The notes: generated by a model from the sequence alone, not told the origin. A DNA stretch of 64,000 bases from Chloroflexi bacterium 44-23 (GCA_001899005.1 MKUW01000026.1:85468-149467), one strand, 5' to 3'; positions 55,232 to 63,586 are shown, numbered from the stretch's first letter. Program-made: numbers and translations.

Positions 55232-55408
55232 TTAAGCTTCGTCTTCAGAATCCTGATCTTCTTTGTCTTTTTTATCGCCTTGCAAACCATCTTTGAAAGA
55301 GCGAATCCCACTGCCAAGTTCACCGGCAATTTTGCTAATTCTTCCTACTCCAAAAAGGAGAAGAACTATAGCCAATATTACAATTAGTTCAGTTGGGCCT
55401 AAACGCAT
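55232..55408 (-). CDS. tatA: Tat translocase subunit TatA
   Basis: 58 residues, starting at 55408 after a perfect AAGGAGG site. Sequence MRLGPTELIVILAIVLLLFG is the membrane helix, followed by VGRISKIAGELGSGIRSFKD and an acidic tail. The FG-x-x-(R/K) hinge and the amphipathic helix define TatA, which polymerises into the pore. It starts the tatABC operon; 45 bases separate it from tatB. Confidence 0.93.
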   Translation of the reverse strand: MRLGPTELIVILAIVLLLFGVGRISKIAGELGSGIRSFKDGLQGDKKDKEDQDSEDEA

Positions 55409-55530
55409 TTGGTCCTCCTTGTGGTAAAGTATTAATAAATTATATCACTCATTAACCCTCGTCTCTCAGAAGCTGGCAGCCATCCTGGCCAAAGATCTGA
55501 AAATTTAATTTAAATAGAAAGGTATCTACC

Positions 55531-56448
55531 ATGATGTCCAGATTCCCAATCGCACATACTTATTCGATCGTTGCTCGTGACCCTCAAAGCGGTAACATGG
55601 GGGTGGCAGTTCAATCTCATTGGTTTTCAGTTGGATCACTGGTTGGGTGGGCAGAAGCCGGGGTGGGTGTGGTTGCCACTCAGTCAATGGTGGAGGTTAG
55701 TTATGGACCTCTTGGGCTCGCGCTAATGAGAGCTGGCAAAACACCAAAGCAAACGCTGAATGCTCTTCTTGCTGCGGACGATAACCCTCAGGTTCGTCAG
55801 GTTGCCATGGTTAATGCAAGTGGTCAGGTGGCTGTTCACACCGGAAAACGTTGTATTGCTGCTGCTGGTCATCACAGCGGTGATGGCTATAGTGTTCAGG
55901 CGAATATGATGGATAAGGAAACTGTCTGGTCTGCGATGGAAAAGGCATATTTGGAAAGCACTGACACATTTCCGAATCGTTTAATGGCGGCACTTTTTGC
56001 AGCCCAATCCGAAGGCGGTGATATTCGTGGGAAACAAAGTGCAGCGATTCGAATTGTGTCGGCAACGTCATCCGGCTCTCCCTGGAAGGATACATTGATT
56101 GATCTGCGGGTTGAAGATGATGCGAACCCATTGGATGAGCTCAATCGGTTGCTGCGGATACATCAGGCATACACGTTTATGAATAATGGGGATGAATTTT
56201 TGGCTGCCGGGAATATGCCAGAGGCATTACATGCTTATCGATCTGCAGTCGATTTAGCACCCGAAATGACAGAACTTTTATTCTGGTACGCCGTTACCCT
56301 GGTTCAAATTGGGAAAGTAGAACAATCGAAATCGTTATTTCGTCAGGTATTTGACAAGGACCCACACTGGAAGGATTTACTGGAGCGTTTACCCCAGGCT
56401 GGATTATTTAATGTAGAGCCAACGGTTCTATCAGATATTCTTAAATAA
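55531..56448 (+). CDS. DUF1028 Ntn-hydrolase-like protein with TPR tail
   Basis: 305 residues. Residues 5-200 are DUF1028: the start THTYS-like AHTYSIVARDPQSGNMGVAVQSHWFSVG, GVGVVATQS and GYSVQANMM. DUF1028 proteins have an Ntn-hydrolase fold. Residues about 210-290 add helical repeats of TPR type (AYTFMNNGDEFLAAGNMPEALHAYRSAVDLAP). The reaction is unknown. Two ATG codons (55531, 55534) are adjacent. It is divergent from the tat operon and precedes the response regulator gene by 258 bases. Confidence 0.85.
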   Translation: MMSRFPIAHTYSIVARDPQSGNMGVAVQSHWFSVGSLVGWAEAGVGVVATQSMVEVSYGPLGLALMRAGKTPKQTLNALLAADDNPQVRQVAMVNASGQVAVHTGKRCIAAAGHHSGDGYSVQANMMDKETVWSAMEKAYLESTDTFPNRLMAALFAAQSEGGDIRGKQSAAIRIVSATSSGSPWKDTLIDLRVEDDANPLDELNRLLRIHQAYTFMNNGDEFLAAGNMPEALHAYRSAVDLAPEMTELLFWYAVTLVQIGKVEQSKSLFRQVFDKDPHWKDLLERLPQAGLFNVEPTVLSDILK

Positions 56449-56706
56449 TATGATTGAAAGGTCGGCAAAACGCTCAATAAAAGCAGCGATTTTAATGTTA
56501 ATAAATGCTGTGGGATTGAGTATAATTAGTTGGTTATAATGTCGATTTATTAAGAAAGTGCTTTCTTCAAGGAATTCACCAACTTCATAGAATGCGAGAA
56601 TATTTCCTGGAAATATGTAAGGACAGGAAATAAGAAGAATTCGGTTGATTCTAAAAATCACCCACTTTATTAATAACGTTGCTGTTTTGAATTTGGGAGA
56701 CCATGT

Positions 56707-57351
56707 ATGGGCAAAGATAAACTGATTCGGGTGATGCTGGTTGATGATCACGCAGTAGTTCGCAGTGGTTTGGCTGCATTCTTATATGTTTTTGATGATC
56801 TCGAATTTGTAGGCGAAGCAAAAGACGGAAAAGAAGCTGTCGCACTATGTGAAACGTTATCCCCTGATGTCGTTTTGATGGATTTGGTGATGCCTAACAT
56901 GGATGGCGCTGCTGCGACGAAAATTATCCGTGAGCAATGCCCATATGTTCAGGTGGTGGTTTTAACAAGCTTTAAAGAAGAAGGCCTTGTTCAGGAAGCA
57001 TTAAAGGCGGGAGCGATTGGTTATTTACTGAAGAATGTTTCTGCTGATGAATTGGCAGCAGCTATACGTTCCGCTTACCACGGTCAACCAACTCTTGCTC
57101 CGGAAGCTACTCAAGCACTAATTCACGCGGCCACCCATTCACCCAAACCAGATTACGGTCTTACAAATCGTGAAGAAGAAGTACTTTCCCTGATTGCAGA
57201 AGGGCTTAGCAACGTTGAAATTGCTGAAAAATTGGTCATTTCCCGTTCAACAGTAAAGTTTCACGTTAGCAGTGTTCTCGCTAAATTGGATGTCTCCAGC
57301 CGAACTGAAGCGGTTGCGATGGCACTGAAGCAAAAATTGATAAAGAAGTAA
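56707..57351 (+). CDS. NarL/FixJ-type response regulator
   Basis: 214 residues. Receiver domain 1-125 with acidic pocket Asp13-Asp14, phospho-acceptor Asp59 in [13 protein letters not shown], Thr near 87 and Lys109 in LLKN. The C-terminal LuxR helix-turn-helix (150-210) reads [25 protein letters not shown] and [14 protein letters not shown]. It should bind DNA when phosphorylated. No histidine kinase is in the window. The 258 bases upstream hold two TATAAT hexamers near 56520 and 56535 but no clear -35. Confidence 0.93.
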   Translation: MGKDKLIRVMLVDDHAVVRSGLAAFLYVFDDLEFVGEAKDGKEAVALCETLSPDVVLMDLVMPNMDGAAATKIIREQCPYVQVVVLTSFKEEGLVQEALKAGAIGYLLKNVSADELAAAIRSAYHGQPTLAPEATQALIHAATHSPKPDYGLTNREEEVLSLIAEGLSNVEIAEKLVISRSTVKFHVSSVLAKLDVSSRTEAVAMALKQKLIKK

Positions 57352-57489
57352 AAACTTTGAATGTTATCTTCAAGTCTCACTTGAGGATTGATTTAGGTTA
57401 AGTTTATAAGATCAGATCTGAAAATGACTGGAAAATATCATTAAACAATCACACGATGATTGCCAAAACCACTGGAGCGAAGAAAATCA

Positions 57490-58656
57490 ATGAAGAAAAG
57501 CGACATTTTATTAATGTTAGCCATCGCGTGTATTGCCGCCACATTAAGAGCACCGATAACGGCTGTAGGCTCGCTCATCACCCTCATTCGGGCAGATATA
57601 CCCCTCTCCAACGCCGTTTTAGGACTCCTGACCACCATACCATTGATTTTGTTCGCAGTAGTTTCTCCCTTTGTCGGCAACTTTGATAAACGTTTTGGTA
57701 CAGGATATGTTCTTTTAGCAAGTTTGTTTGTCATGATTGCCGGTATTTTGCTCCGTTCTTATTTTCATATTGCAGGCCTGTTCCTGGGATCAGTCATTCT
57801 TGGAATTGGGATTACTTTCGGGAACGTGTTAATCCCGGGTATTATCAAATCCCGTCTTCAGTCTCATATTGGACTGGCAACGGGTTTGTTTATCACCAGC
57901 CTATCTGCTTTTGCCGGAATTTCCGCTGGGATCAGCCTGCCGATTAGCTTGCTACCGGGAATGAATTGGCGCCATGGTTTGGCAGTATGGGTGATCCTAA
58001 TCATTTTCGCTGTGGTAGCCTGGTATCCACAACGTTCTATTCGCCTTGCCAGTAGATCAAGTGCCGGAGAGGATCGCCCGCAAACAAATTTGTTGAAGTC
58101 TCCGTTAGCATGGTGGCTCACAGTTTTTATGGCAATGCAATCAATAATCTTTTACTTTATGGTTGCCTGGTTGCCAAGTGTCTTGAATTCACGTGGGATT
58201 TCTTGGGAGAATGCCGGTTATTATGCATTTGGATATCAGATCATGAGCAGTATAGCTGCTTTCCTGATTCCTCAACTGGCAGCCCGTAAAGCAGATCAAA
58301 GAACAATTTTGGGGATCACCTCCAGCATTTATTTTTTTGGAATTGCACTTCTTCTGGTTTCGCATAGTCCTGAGGTTTTATTGGCGGCATCGCTAATTTG
58401 TGGATTTTCATCAGGGACATCATTTGGAATGACGATGCTCTTGATTTCACTCAGATCTTCCGATGGTGCGATTTCCGCAAAACTCTCCGGAATGGTTCAA
58501 TCTGTGGGATATGCGTTTGCAGCGATTGGCCCGATTTTAATGGGAAGTATTTTTGATTCAACAAATTCATGGACTCTACCTCTGATCATTCTCCTTAGTT
58601 TCACAATTTTGTTGCTCCTTTCAGGGCATTACTGTGGAAAAAATCAAACCGTATAA
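57490..58656 (+). CDS. MFS transporter of the CynX/NimT type
   Basis: 388 residues from the ATG at 57490, with GGAG about 12 bases upstream; an earlier TTG is possible. Twelve membrane helices; the start LLMLAIACIAATLRAPITAVG, with the conserved NLR-like ATLRAP motif in helix 1, is typical of cyanate/2-nitroimidazole transporters (CynX family). RFGTGYVLLASL is the loop after helix 2. The substrate is unknown. It follows the response regulator with its own 138-base gap. Confidence 0.85.
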   Translation: MKKSDILLMLAIACIAATLRAPITAVGSLITLIRADIPLSNAVLGLLTTIPLILFAVVSPFVGNFDKRFGTGYVLLASLFVMIAGILLRSYFHIAGLFLGSVILGIGITFGNVLIPGIIKSRLQSHIGLATGLFITSLSAFAGISAGISLPISLLPGMNWRHGLAVWVILIIFAVVAWYPQRSIRLASRSSAGEDRPQTNLLKSPLAWWLTVFMAMQSIIFYFMVAWLPSVLNSRGISWENAGYYAFGYQIMSSIAAFLIPQLAARKADQRTILGITSSIYFFGIALLLVSHSPEVLLAASLICGFSSGTSFGMTMLLISLRSSDGAISAKLSGMVQSVGYAFAAIGPILMGSIFDSTNSWTLPLIILLSFTILLLLSGHYCGKNQTV

Positions 58657-58740
58657 ATTTGCTCAAAACTCGAACTTAAATTTGATGAAACCAAAGAATT
58701 CGTTGTAACAAAATTTAATTGGCCCACCTTATTTGCTTTT

Positions 58741-58770
58741 GCTTGACCAGCTCTAATGAGTTGGTCAAGC
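58741..58770. repeat. perfect 9-base inverted repeat downstream of the MFS gene
   Basis: GCTTGACCA (58741-58749) and TGGTCAAGC (58762-58770) with a 12-base loop, 84 bases after the transporter stop. There is no T-run, so a factor-independent terminator is not supported; a repeat or protein site is possible. Confidence 0.45.
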
Positions 58771-58978
58771 CGTTGCGGGTCACGCAAAATGATTTGCGGG
58801 TGAACGGTAATGATTTTTCTACGATCGTTCTGATTTTACAATGTGATTTTTCACCGTTAATACTTCTAAGCGTTCCCCTTCTTACAGACCTTTGCTGATT
58901 TGGCTGTCATTGCGAGATTCAGCTATGCCGCTGAAAGGCGGTATTAGAGGATGAAATAACATTGCTCAATACAAGCAA

Positions 58979-59012
58979 GTCGTAGGGTGTGCTTGTAATG
59001 CGCCAAACCAAC
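58979..59012 (+). repeat. repeat element type B, copy
   Basis: CGTAGGGTGTGCTTGTAATG then CGCCAAACCA resembles the minus-strand reading of 51257-51283 in its GTAGGGTG start and its GCRCCAAA end. Confidence 0.45.
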
Positions 59013-59048
59013 ACATATTTATGGTATGAGTCGGAGCAGTCGGCTGAT

Positions 59049-59143
59049 GGGCGAAGCATCCGCGATGGGTATGATATTACAGGATGGAATAGTTTCCCGG
59101 ATGCTTCACCCTTACGAAAGATCTCACTTGAAAGAGACATAAT
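59049..59143 (+). repeat. MITE-like palindromic repeat, copy 2
   Basis: Arms GGGCGAAGCATCCG (59049-59062) and CGGATGCTTCACCC (59098-59111, one mismatch), then CTTACGAAAGATCTCA and GACATAAT. It matches the reverse complement of 51031-51128 throughout. Confidence 0.8.
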
Positions 59144-59212
59144 ACTCCTCGGAAGAAAAGCCTTTTGACTTTTTTTCTCAAGAAAGTTTGTAAGGCACCA
59201 AACTATCACTGC

Positions 59213-59300
59213 TTTTTGTTATGAGGAGCAGCGCAGCAATCTTTCTCTTATCGGACAGGGTTGCTTCGTCGGGCGTTACAATCCTTTCTCGCAATGAAAG
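59213..59300 (+). repeat. repeat element type C, copy 2
   Basis: Runs from TTTTTGTTATGAG through GCAATCTTTCTCTTATC and TTGCTTCGTCGGGCGTTACA to CGCAATGAAAG. It matches the reverse complement of 51286-51375. Confidence 0.65.
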
Positions 59301-59344
59301 TTATCGATCGGTCGTCATCGGTTTCAAGTAAAGTTGCAAAATAG
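59287..59344 (+). repeat. shared segment type D, copy 2
   Basis: TCTCGCAATGAAAGTTATCG through GGTTTCAAGTAAAG matches 51515-51572 in the same orientation and overlaps the end of the type C copy. Confidence 0.6.
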
Positions 59345-59412
59345 GTGAAGCTGCTGCGGAACACATCAGTTGAGGCGAGTTGCGAAAAAAATGAAAATTA
59401 TGATGTTAAATT

Positions 59413-59449
59413 AAAAGAGGTTATCCGGACTAAAAGATAACCTCTTTTT
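59413..59449 (-). terminator. intrinsic terminator of the formate-THF ligase gene
   Basis: AAAAGAGGTTATC (59413-59425) pairs perfectly with GATAACCTCTTTT (59436-59448) across a 10-base loop. Read leftward the 13-base stem is followed by TTTTAATTT. It lies about 20 bases past the stop codon. The A/T-rich arms also allow action on rightward transcripts. Confidence 0.85.
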
Positions 59450-59467
59450 GCATAGAGCCATTTTCGG

Positions 59468-61393
59468 TCAGGACAAACCGTAAACCTCGCCGGTATCAGG
59501 ATTGAGATCAATATCAAAAAAAGCAGGGCGGGTCGGTAACCCGGGCATGGTGCGCATTTCACCAAGGAGGGGGTATAAGAACCCGGCCCCAAGCGATGCT
59601 TTGATATCGCTCACAGGAATGCGGAACCCGGTCGGCACACCTTTCAAGGTGGGGTCATGCGAAATACTCAAATGCGTTTTTGCCATACAAATAGGGTTAT
59701 TACCAAAGCCAAGCTTTTCATAGGCGGTAATCCGTGCCTCTGCTTCTGGCGTGTAATCCACACCATCTGCCCCATAAATTTCTTTGGAGATAGTTTCGAT
59801 CTTATCTTTAATACTCATTTCCAAAGGATAGAGGAATTTAAAATCGTGCGGCTTTTCAGCTGCTTTCATTATGGCTTTTCCCAATTCAACTGCCCCTTGG
59901 CCACCAAATTCCCAATGCTCTGAGACAACCGCAGCCTCTGCACCGCCATTTTTCATGGATTCTTCGCAGACCAGATCTATTTCCTTTTGAGTATCAGTAA
60001 AGAAACGATTTACCGCTACCACTACAGGAATTCCGTATTTTTTGGCAATCTTAATGTGGTGCATGAGGTTGTTAAGACCGGCTTTAAGTAAATCCATGTT
60101 TTCTTCCACATACTCTTTAGCAAGCGGCCGGCCAGCCACTACTTTAGGCCCGCCACCGTGCATCTTTAAAGCGCGAATCGTTGCCACAACTACGACAACA
60201 TCAGGAATCAGCCCGGATGTACGACATTTAATATCAAAGAATTTTTCCATGCCCATATCGGCACCGAATCCGGATTCGGTAACGACGTAATCTGCCAACT
60301 TTAATGCAATCTTATCTGCCAGTACGGAGCTGTTACCATGAGCAATATTGGCGAAGGGGCCAGCATGAACGAAGACGGGTGTGCCTTCCAATGTTTGCAT
60401 CATGTTTGGCTTTATTGCATCTTTCATCAATACCGTCAAAGCGCCGGCGACACCGATGTCATTGGCATCAATGGCTTCCCCTTTAAAATTGGTTCCAATC
60501 ACCATACGCCCAAACCGTTCACGCATGTCTTCCAAACCAGTTGTGAGTGCCAGAATTGCCATAATTTCGCTGGCAACTGTAATGTCAAAACCAGTATCAC
60601 GTTCATGCCCGATCTCATCGGGGCCTTTGCCGATGGTGATCCCGCGTAAGAAACGATCATTGGTGTCGACAACACGTTTCCAGGTGATCGAATCAGGGTC
60701 GATATCAAGGCGAACGAAACGACTTCTTTCTTCAGCAGTCATTTGGTCCGGATCATCCGTTTCAATCCCCAGTTTTTTCTTGCGATGCAGCATACCTACT
60801 GAAAAATGACGCTTCTCCTGTTTGTCTTTGGGGAAGAGATTGGCAAATAAGCGCTCATCAGTCTGAGTTGATTCGTGTAGCATGCGGGCATCGATCGCGG
60901 CAGCCAGTAAATTGTTGGAGGCTGTGATCGCATGCAGGTCACCGGTAAGATGCAAATTGAACTCATCCATCGGAATTACCTGGCTATAACCACCACCCGC
61001 AGCGCCGCCTTTAATTCCGAAGGTAGGGCCCTGGCTTGGTTGGCGAATGCAGGTAATGACCGTTTGGCCAAGATGAGCACCGAGAGCCTGACTCACCCCA
61101 ACTGTCGTGGTTGTTTTTCCCTCACCAAGCGGTGTGGGTGTGATAGCGGTTACATCAATGTACTTTCCATTAGGAACGTCTTTCAAACGCTCAAGGATTT
61201 CCAGTTTTACTTTTGCCTTATACGGGCCGTAGAGTTCCAGTTCTTCGGGCAGGATACCCAACTCCTCGGCAATCAAACTGATTGGTTTAAGTTCAGCCGG
61301 GCCGGCAATTTTTATATCAGATGGTACCGGACTTAAAAGGTTTAGTTTTGTTGCTTGAAATTCCCTCTTCTTTTTATTCGATGTGTTACTCAT
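59468..61393 (-). CDS. fhs: formate-tetrahydrofolate ligase, long eukaryote-like form
   Basis: 641 residues, about 80 more than typical bacterial Fhs. The ATP loop [12 protein letters not shown] is at 86-97. An insertion of some 45 residues after [20 protein letters not shown], running to [17 protein letters not shown], and the stretches [17 protein letters not shown] and [19 protein letters not shown] follow the synthetase domain of eukaryotic C1-THF synthase (MTHFD1). The enzyme makes 10-formyl-THF from formate and ATP, feeding purine synthesis or the Wood-Ljungdahl methyl branch. A terminator follows. The ATG is preceded by a weak AAGGAAT. Confidence 0.95.
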   Translation of the reverse strand: MSNTSNKKKREFQATKLNLLSPVPSDIKIAGPAELKPISLIAEELGILPEELELYGPYKAKVKLEILERLKDVPNGKYIDVTAITPTPLGEGKTTTTVGVSQALGAHLGQTVITCIRQPSQGPTFGIKGGAAGGGYSQVIPMDEFNLHLTGDLHAITASNNLLAAAIDARMLHESTQTDERLFANLFPKDKQEKRHFSVGMLHRKKKLGIETDDPDQMTAEERSRFVRLDIDPDSITWKRVVDTNDRFLRGITIGKGPDEIGHERDTGFDITVASEIMAILALTTGLEDMRERFGRMVIGTNFKGEAIDANDIGVAGALTVLMKDAIKPNMMQTLEGTPVFVHAGPFANIAHGNSSVLADKIALKLADYVVTESGFGADMGMEKFFDIKCRTSGLIPDVVVVVATIRALKMHGGGPKVVAGRPLAKEYVEENMDLLKAGLNNLMHHIKIAKKYGIPVVVAVNRFFTDTQKEIDLVCEESMKNGGAEAAVVSEHWEFGGQGAVELGKAIMKAAEKPHDFKFLYPLEMSIKDKIETISKEIYGADGVDYTPEAEARITAYEKLGFGNNPICMAKTHLSISHDPTLKGVPTGFRIPVSDIKASLGAGFLYPLLGEMRTMPGLPTRPAFFDIDLNPDTGEVYGLS

Positions 61394-62043
61394 TGGATTC
61401 CTTTCTTATAACTTTCTCACTACGGTTTATAAAACGGGGATTAATGGATTTTGATTTTTACATTAAAGGTGAAAATCAGTATTAAATCAAATTCATTTCA
61501 CTCCTAATTGTAAATCCATATTGATAATTGCGGGGTAAGAGATCATAAATTGTCCGGTTAGGAAAAGTATTGGCCATCCATTTAATCAGGTGGAGAGTCC
61601 ATTGCTGATAGGAAATTTGGCAGATTCTGGAAACTGAAAAGCTGCGATCATTTCAGCACCTTCATCCATCCGGATTGATTGAATGAATTTTTCGAGAACC
61701 GTGGCCAGCACATTTGATATACCCGCAGACATTCAATAATCAACGGCTTCCCTTCGGTCAGAATTTCTATTAATGGTCGGAGGCAGGCATCCTAATTGAA
61801 TTATTATAATTCTGAGTGAATAGGGTAGGATAATAAGCGTGAGATTTAACATGTGATTAACGAACTGCCCAATTTAAGTTCTCAAGTTGAAACGTAGATA
61901 AAAAGAAATTCTTTATCGCTCCGAAATGCGGCTGCACTACTCAGTATTGACTTGGCTTTAATCGACCGGTAAAAAACGGATTGCTTTTGTTAAGAATGTT
62001 CTAGAAAATTAGCGAAGGCACATAAATATGGGCTTGATTGAAA
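61394..62043. other. intergenic region upstream of fhs
   Basis: 650 bases with no intact gene. The left half holds the presumed fhs promoter and a broken reading frame (listed). The right half, 61800-62040, is AT-rich with nothing recognisable. Confidence 0.6.
61482..61795 (-). pseudogene. frame-shifted coding remnant, unassigned
   Basis: On the minus strand three protein-like pieces follow one another in different frames: RPLIEILTEGKPLIIE, then SAGISNVLATVLEKFIQSIR with MDEGAEMIAAFQFPES, then YQQWTLHLIKWMANTFPNRT with YDLLPRNYQYGFTIRSEM, ending at a TAA at 61482. Each joins with a frame change, as expected of a decaying gene. I do not recognise the family. Confidence 0.35.
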
Positions 62044-62067
62044 AAGACGTGCAAAAGGTTACACGTC
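62040..62067 (-). terminator. intrinsic terminator of tRNA-Leu
   Basis: AGACGTG (62044-62050) and CACGTCT (62061-62067) form a 7-base stem two bases past the tRNA 3' end; read leftward it is followed by TTTTTC. Confidence 0.75.
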
Positions 62068-62068
62068 T

Positions 62069-62153
62069 GTAGGGCGAGTGGGACTTGAACCCACAAGGTA
62101 TCTCTACCGGCGGATTTTAAGTCCGCTGCGTCTGCCTATTCCGCCACCGCCCC
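62069..62153 (-). tRNA. tRNA-Leu (anticodon UAA)
   Basis: 85-nt class II tRNA. The acceptor GGGGCGG pairs with UCGCCCU (G-U at both ends), discriminator A. The D-arm region is GGCGGAAUAGGCAGACGC, the anticodon stem GCGGA/UCCGC holds loop CUUAAAA with anticodon UAA, a long variable arm GGUAGAGAUACC follows, and the T-arm is GUGGGUUCAAGUCCCAC. CCA is not encoded. It reads UUA (and UUG by wobble). Confidence 0.96.
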
Positions 62154-62163
62154 ATTACCTATA

Positions 62164-62191
62164 ATTTTATCTTACTCTCAGAAAGCGTCAA
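62164..62191 (-). promoter_or_regulatory. promoter of tRNA-Leu
   Basis: Read leftward: TTGACG (62191-62186), a 16-base spacer, TAAAAT (62169-62164), then 10 bases to the tRNA 5' end. Confidence 0.7.
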
Positions 62192-62290
62192 GGCTGAAAA
62201 CAATTTAAGTTGACCGGGGAGATTCATGTATCAGGATTTTTCCCCTGTTCTCATACTTTGATCGTAAAGAAATAATATCTTTTTGCCCTA

Positions 62291-62319
62291 TTGACAAGTC
62301 ATTTGGAATTAAGTAAAAT
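62291..62319 (+). promoter_or_regulatory. near-consensus promoter of the small-ORF leader
   Basis: TTGACA (62291-62296), 17-base spacer, TAAAAT (62314-62319). The predicted start, about 62326, gives a leader of about 28 bases before a small reading frame. Confidence 0.75.
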
Positions 62320-62353
62320 ATCTACTATCTTATAAGGAAAGGAAGCACAACCC

Positions 62354-62455
62354 ATGAGCCAAACTATTTACATTGAATTGTTGCCCGCCGCATTTATCGC
62401 CAGTGTTTCTGGCAGCTGTGTTTATCCTTGTCGGAGTGTGCCTCTTAGTCGTTAG
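62354..62455 (+). CDS. small ORF, 33 codons, possibly a frameshifted small membrane protein
   Basis: ATG with GGAAG eight bases upstream, directly behind a strong promoter. As read it is MSQTIYIELLPAAFIASVSG then SCVYPCRSVPLSR. Moving one base forward at TTG-CCC-GCC gives PHLSPVFLAAVFILVGVCLL followed by VVR and a stop at 62457-62459, which together with MSQTIYIELLP makes a typical 34-residue single-helix membrane peptide. The frame break may be a sequencing error, a programmed +1 slip at CCC or a real mutation. Two terminators follow. Function unknown. Confidence 0.4.
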   Translation: MSQTIYIELLPAAFIASVSGSCVYPCRSVPLSR

Positions 62456-62476
62456 ATAATTTTTTTGTCATCAACG

Positions 62477-62508
62477 GCCGCGGGCAACTCAAAACCCGTG
62501 GCTTTTTT
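62477..62508 (+). terminator. intrinsic terminator 1
   Basis: GCCGCGGG (62477-62484) and CCCGTGGC (62495-62502) form an 8-base stem with one G-U pair, followed by TTTTTT. It ends the small-ORF transcript or acts as an attenuator for the gene at 62676. Confidence 0.85.
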
Positions 62509-62538
62509 CTTTAATATCAATTCTACAATTTCCTTAAG

Positions 62539-62567
62539 CCACGGATCACATACATCTGTGGTTTTTT
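62539..62567 (+). terminator. intrinsic terminator 2
   Basis: CCACGGAT (62539-62546) and ATCTGTGG (62554-62561), one G-U pair, followed by TTTTTT. Flanking CTTAA and TTAAG could extend the fold. It lies 30 bases past terminator 1 and before the next gene. Confidence 0.8.
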
Positions 62568-62675
62568 GTTAAGAGCTTAAGAATAAAATGGTGAGAAGAA
62601 ATAACAATTTTGGCATGGCTAACAAGCCGAATCGCAGAAGAAGTTAGTAGGCAACCTCTGAAAAGGAGGCTGGAA

Positions 62676-63125
62676 ATGTTTCGAAGTCTATTGATTAACA
62701 ATAATTACAGTATCGAATATATCAACCGTCAGGCAGTAGCAAGTCCTGATGCGTTTGGGTTATATATTCCCGCCCATTGCGCAAAAGGGGCATATGAATT
62801 GTTTGATCTCAAGCGTAAAGTTATGCTAGCACTCATGCACATCGATCGTTGTATGGATAAAAAGATGCTGGTTGCAATTTATATTGATCTGCATTCTGAA
62901 ACATATAATGATTACCGGGCGTTTGATGCATTGAGCAGGGATGTGCGCTCAGGCATGTTTACCAAAATATTATTGGTCAACGTGAATGATTTCAAAAAGG
63001 ACAATTTCTTAAAGAATTCAATGGGCAAACTGGTCAGCGAGGTGAGCGGCCTTGAGTACAGGGGTTTGGATGAAGAAGCTTTCCAGTCTTACCGTTTACC
63101 TCTAAACTTCCTAATTGGAGTCTGA
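62676..63125 (+). CDS. small protein, weak resemblance to serine-recombinase N-terminal domain
   Basis: 149 residues from the ATG at 62676, which has AAGGAGG six bases upstream; an earlier TTG at 62610 has no such site. Residues about 65-110 (KKMLVAIYIDLHSETYNDYR, AFDALSRDVRSGMFTKILLV and NVNDFKKD) resemble the resolvase fold pattern in which a strand, a helix ending in RSG-x-F and a strand VLV precede D-R-x-x-R. The N-terminal catalytic Ser region is not obvious, so a recombinase activity is unlikely. It lies beyond two terminators, so expression may need readthrough or another promoter. Confidence 0.55.
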   Translation: MFRSLLINNNYSIEYINRQAVASPDAFGLYIPAHCAKGAYELFDLKRKVMLALMHIDRCMDKKMLVAIYIDLHSETYNDYRAFDALSRDVRSGMFTKILLVNVNDFKKDNFLKNSMGKLVSEVSGLEYRGLDEEAFQSYRLPLNFLIGV

Positions 63126-63152
63126 GAAAATTGTATTCAAGAGAGTGAAAAA

Positions 63153-63184
63153 GGAGATACCCGCAAATATTTTCAGGTATCTCC
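63153..63184 (-). terminator. hairpin with T-run on the leftward strand
   Basis: GGAGATACC (63153-63161) and GGTATCTCC (63176-63184), 9 perfect pairs, 14-base loop. On the plus strand it follows the small gene by 27 bases but lacks a T-run; on the minus strand it is followed by TTTTT. It could serve as a weak terminator for the rightward gene. Confidence 0.4.
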
Positions 63185-63224
63185 TACAAGTACAAAGAAA
63201 ATATTAAAGAATTCTAGTCCGTTA

Positions 63225-63523
63225 ATGGAAACAAAATCATGCACATTGGCTGAAATCGACTATGAGATTGATCCCAAGCGTGCTTCACTCCTATCACTGG
63301 ACCCGGCCAAGGCTATAGAAGTGATGCCATGTGTGTGATTCTTCATGTCCACCGTGTCAGCATGACGGCGTTTGAAGATAATCAACGGGCAATTTGTCCC
63401 CATGAAAAGATTGGTTTAAAGTATGAGGGAAAATTGGTCAATTGGATCGATTATGAAGGCAAGCGCTGAAATCTGAATTTCATAGGAATTTTGCGCAGCG
63501 AATGGGAATCAGGATCTGGTTAA
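63225..63523 (+). pseudogene. degraded GNAT acetyltransferase gene
   Basis: The second half, in one frame, reads VILHVHRVSMTAFEDNQRAI, EKIGLKYEGKLVNWIDYEGK then R-stop-NLNFIGILRSEW, which follows the end of RimJ/RimL-type GNAT enzymes (N-x-R-A-I-x-x-x-E-K-x-G-F-K-x-E-G, and the final GILRxEW). A TGA at 63467-63469 replaces the expected aromatic codon. The first part, from ATG 63225, is in another frame (AEIDYEIDPKRASLLSLD) and stops at 63336. At least one frameshift, one nonsense change and probably an N-terminal deletion make it dead. Confidence 0.65.
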
Positions 63524-63586
63524 CCTTTGTCGTAGAAGTAAACTTTCGACGTGTTATACTTTGGATTATCAATTTTAGGAGAGTAA

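Larger units (their letters stand above)
58657..59467. other. 0.8-kb non-coding island with interspersed repeats
   Basis: No gene seen. It contains the second copies of the repeat elements in the 50.9-51.6 kb island, an additional GTCATTGCGAG at 58906-58916, a small CCGC/GCGG hairpin at about 58927-58942 and the terminator of the formate-THF ligase gene. Confidence 0.7.

Noticed and set aside
56431..56751. 106-codon minus-strand frame upstream of the response regulator
   Set aside because: It overlaps both the DUF1028 end and the regulator start, lacks motifs and looks like a shadow of AT-rich intergenic DNA.
61394..62153. Integrated element at tRNA-Leu
   Set aside because: No duplicated tRNA 3' end, integrase or att-like repeat was found beside the tRNA; the resolvase-like gene lacks an evident catalytic serine.
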